DNA from: Bufo bufo
Taxonomy: Eukaryota; Chordata; Amphibia; Anura; Bufonidae
Reading direction: 5' to 3'
Assembly (NCBI RefSeq): GCF_905171765.1
Contig: NC_053392.1
Location: forward strand, 38,825,114-38,889,113
DNA: 64,000 nt
Both the position numbers and the translations under genes were made by a program. Below the pieces are notes generated by a model. It did no database searches. It was not told where the DNA came from and was given only the letters and a program-made list of their open reading frames with translations. Position 1 is the stretch's first letter. Every line of letters begins with the position of its first letter. This document shows, in pieces, positions 61,919 through 64,000 of this stretch.

Positions 61919-62381
61919 TTGGTGGAACTGTAAGTAAACACACATATAACTGGTTCAGTATACAGTCCTAATCCCAATACTAACAATATGAACATTATAT
62001 ATCTGTTCTAAATACCTATTTTGGCCTCTTGTTCCCATAAAAACACAGCTCTCAGTGGAGTGAATGTCTCTTCAGCTCCTGTCTCTGGTGAATAATGATT
62101 CTAGCAGCTCCTGCTAGGGAAATTCCCAGACAGGCTGTGTGAGGCTGGCTGTGATTGGTGAAAACTCTTGTTGTGTGAGAAGCTGGCTGTGATTGGTCTA
62201 GACTTCTGCCCAGCAACAACAGATTAACACTATGCTTTCTGTGGTTTCTGCTGTGTCACTGAGCTTACCTTACATTATAAAATGAATCTTAAGGCATATT
62301 ATCTTTTTCTGCTTCTGTGAACACAAAATATAACAGTTATATGACATCCAAAACATGATGTCACAGTAAATAACTCTGCTT
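61919..62381. other. No recognised gene
   Basis: Non-coding; a short direct repeat ggctgtgattggt occurs at about 62147 and 62187. Confidence 0.35.
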
Positions 62382-62912
62382 TTGTCTTTAACACGTAAAC
62401 ATAGGAACTGTAACTTGATTAGTTTTCATAAGGAGGTGAGTAGAAGCTTGTACACAGGGGTGGCTGTGAATATAGTGTTCTTGGATTTTGCAAAGGCATT
62501 TGATACTGTCCCTCATAGACGTTTAATAGATAAAATAAGGTCTTTAAGCTTAGAAAGTATAATTTGCAATTGGATTGAAAAGTGGCGGAAGGAATGTGTC
62601 CAGAGAGTTGTAGTCAATGATTCCTATTCAGAATGGTCCTGGGTTATAAGTGGTGTACCCCAAGGTTCAGTACTGGGTTCTCTATTATTTAATTTATGTA
62701 TTAATGCTACAGAGGATGGGATTAAAAGCACCATTTCTATTTTTACAGATTACACTAAGCTATGTAATACTGTGCAGTCTATGGAAGATGTCCATAAAAT
62801 ACAATCTGAATCGGGCACTCTGAGTGATTGGACATCAACTTGGCAAATGAGGTGGATAAATGTAAAGTTATGCATCTGTGTAGTAATAATCTACATGCAT
62901 CATATGTTCTAA
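62382..62912 (+). pseudogene. LINE reverse transcriptase remnant
   Basis: RT motifs IVFLDFAKAFDTVPHRRLID (first catalytic Asp), SGVPQGSVLGSLLFNLCI and then FTDYTKLCNTV where FADDTKL is expected. The catalytic Asp pair is therefore lost (TDY). The end of the frame is scrambled after WQMRWINVK. Differs from the LINE at 5450-8116 enough to be another subfamily or an older copy. Confidence 0.85.
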
Positions 62913-63640
62913 GGCAAGTAACACTTGGAGAGTCATTTGTACAGAAGGATCTTGTAAATGTAAATGAATAAATAACAGCATATAATGTCAATCAGCTGCT
63001 TCTACGGCTAGCAGGATCTTGTCATGTATTGTATAGACTTGTGGGACAGAAATGTAATATTACGACTTTACAAAGCTTTGATCTGAAATATGCAGTTCAC
63101 TCATAGAAAGGATGCCCTGGAGCTGGAAAGGTACAAAAGAGAGCGACTAAAATGATAAGGGGCATGGAGGGTCTTAGTTATGAGGAAAGATTAAAAGAAT
63201 TACATTTATTTAGTCTTGAGAATAGTGGGTCTAAGGGGGGAATCATGATTAACCTATATAAATATATAAATGGGCTGTACAAAAAAGATGGAGAAAAACT
63301 GCTCCGTGTAAAATCACCTTAAAAGACAAGGGGGCACTGTCTCCGACTGGAGAAGAAAAAGTTCAGTGTCTATAAGCATCAAGGCTGTTTCACCATAAGA
63401 ACTATAAATCTGTGGAATAGTCTTCCTCAGAAACAGTGGATGGTTTTTAAAAGGCTTAGATGAATTCTTAGAATTAGATAACATAAATGCTTATGAAAAT
63501 GTGTAGAAGTCTGGGTCTCACTCCCCTTTCCTAACATTCCCTCCATCCTCACCCATTCCTTGGTTTGAAGTTGATGGACTTATGTCTTTTTTTCAGCCGT
63601 ACTATGTAACTATACTGAATGTAATTATGTAACTTTGAAA
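62382..63640 (+). mobile_element. Decayed CR1/L2-like LINE 3' part
   Basis: RT remnant (62382-62912) followed by degraded C-terminal coding text (e.g. gtacaaaagagagcgactaa, matching QKRATK; tgtggaatagtcttcc, matching WNSLP) and a 3' tail with gatggacttatgtc and actatgtaactata. 5'-truncated. Confidence 0.8.
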
Positions 63641-63654
63641 GAAAAATGAGTAGA

Positions 63655-63779
63655 GTAAAGGTACTTTCACACTAGCGTTAAAGCTTTCCGGTATTGAGTT
63701 CCGTCGTAGGTGCTCAATACCGGAAAAAAACGCTTCAGTTTTGTCCCAATGCATTCTGAATGGAAAGCAATCCGTTCAG
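63655..63779. mobile_element. MITE left end, interrupted by Tc1
   Basis: aaggtactttcacactagcg begins a short repeat with an inner inverted pair (ttccggtattgagttccg / gctcaataccggaa). The Tc1 copy enters at the TA 63780-63781. Confidence 0.5.
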
Positions 63780-63781
63780 TA

Positions 63782-64000
63782 CAGGGAGTGCAGAATTATT
63801 AGGCAAGTTGTATTTTTGAGGATTAATTTTATTATTGAACAACAACCATGTTCTCAATGAACCCAAAAAACTCATTAATATCAAAGCTGAATATTTTTGG
63901 AAGTAGTTTTTAGTTTGTTTTTAGTTTTAGCTATTTTAGGGGGATATCTGTGTGTGCAGGTGACTATTACTGTGCATAATTATTAGGCAACTTAACAAAA
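63782..64000 (-). mobile_element. Second copy of the DD37E Tc1 element (cut by window edge)
   Basis: Begins cagggagtgcagaattatta after TA. The 219 visible bases appear identical to 31038-31256. The orientation equals the first copy, so the transposase gene would lie to the right on the minus strand. Confidence 0.93.

Noticed and set aside
61652..61995. Minus-strand ORFs rich in Tyr, Lys and Gln repeats
   Set aside because: Encoded by the 13/14-bp tandem repeat.

Overview
This is vertebrate nuclear DNA, most likely from a frog or toad. Two bitter-taste receptor (TAS2R) coding regions are the only recognisable host genes: a partial one cut by the left edge (1-233, minus) and an intact one at 32892-33860 (minus). 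Nearly everything else is mobile or repetitive DNA of kinds that occur together in anuran genomes: large hAT elements, Tc1/mariner, TTAA-target elements, Harbinger-like MITEs, CR1/L2-like and L1 LINEs, a Ngaro-type tyrosine-recombinase retroelement, a Penelope-like element and chromodomain Ty3/gypsy elements. No bacterial-type operon, CRISPR array, rRNA or tRNA gene was seen. A 200-base assembly gap lies at 19674-19873. Species cannot be named from the sequence alone.

Layout. 1-233: TAS2R N-terminus. 409-14405: a Tc1-type MITE split by a 13.6-kb hAT element (553-14201, 8-bp duplication gtgattat). The hAT itself contains a 4.0-kb TTAA-flanked element (957-4982), made of an accordion of inverted repeats, a tandem array and six back-to-back hairpins, and a CR1/L2-like LINE (5450-8116). 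The hAT transposase gene (8598-11992) is broken by stops and a frameshift and is followed by a 1.8-kb minisatellite. 14688-21436: hAT-type repeats split by a Ngaro element (about 15477-21042, minus) with Gag, RT, RNase H, tyrosine recombinase and an SGNH hydrolase. 21437-23977: an L1 with intact ORF1 and damaged ORF2, cut by a TTAA element. 25500-27800: a 97-bp satellite with a Harbinger-like MITE inside.

31038-32600: an apparently intact Tc1-like transposon (DD37E spacing) inside a GATA microsatellite; a second copy starting at 63782 looks identical over the 219 bases visible. Then comes the intact TAS2R. 34921-40616: a Penelope-like element (minus), internally deleted and hit by a short Tc1 copy, followed by a 126-bp palindrome. 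42370-45256: a CR1/L2-like LINE with an esterase ORF1, cut by a DD34E Tc1. 45257-49377: TTAA, Harbinger and hAT repeats.

49737-61011: a Ty3/gypsy chromovirus (minus, TSD gtgac) whose integrase is split by a younger relative (51215-56513, plus, TSD ccacc, two 528-bp LTRs about 99% identical) and by a solo LTR of a third family (56817-57757, TSD cacaa). The whole block sits in a ~50-bp minisatellite. 62382-63640: a decayed LINE.

Most of the window records transposon-into-transposon insertion around a TAS2R locus. The elements that still look most capable are the DD37E Tc1, the inner gypsy element (one frameshift seen) and L1 ORF1. I found no convincing new gene system. The best leads are the accordion and hairpin TTAA element, the two unrelated retroelements that each carry an SGNH-type hydrolase, and the recent Tc1 activity.
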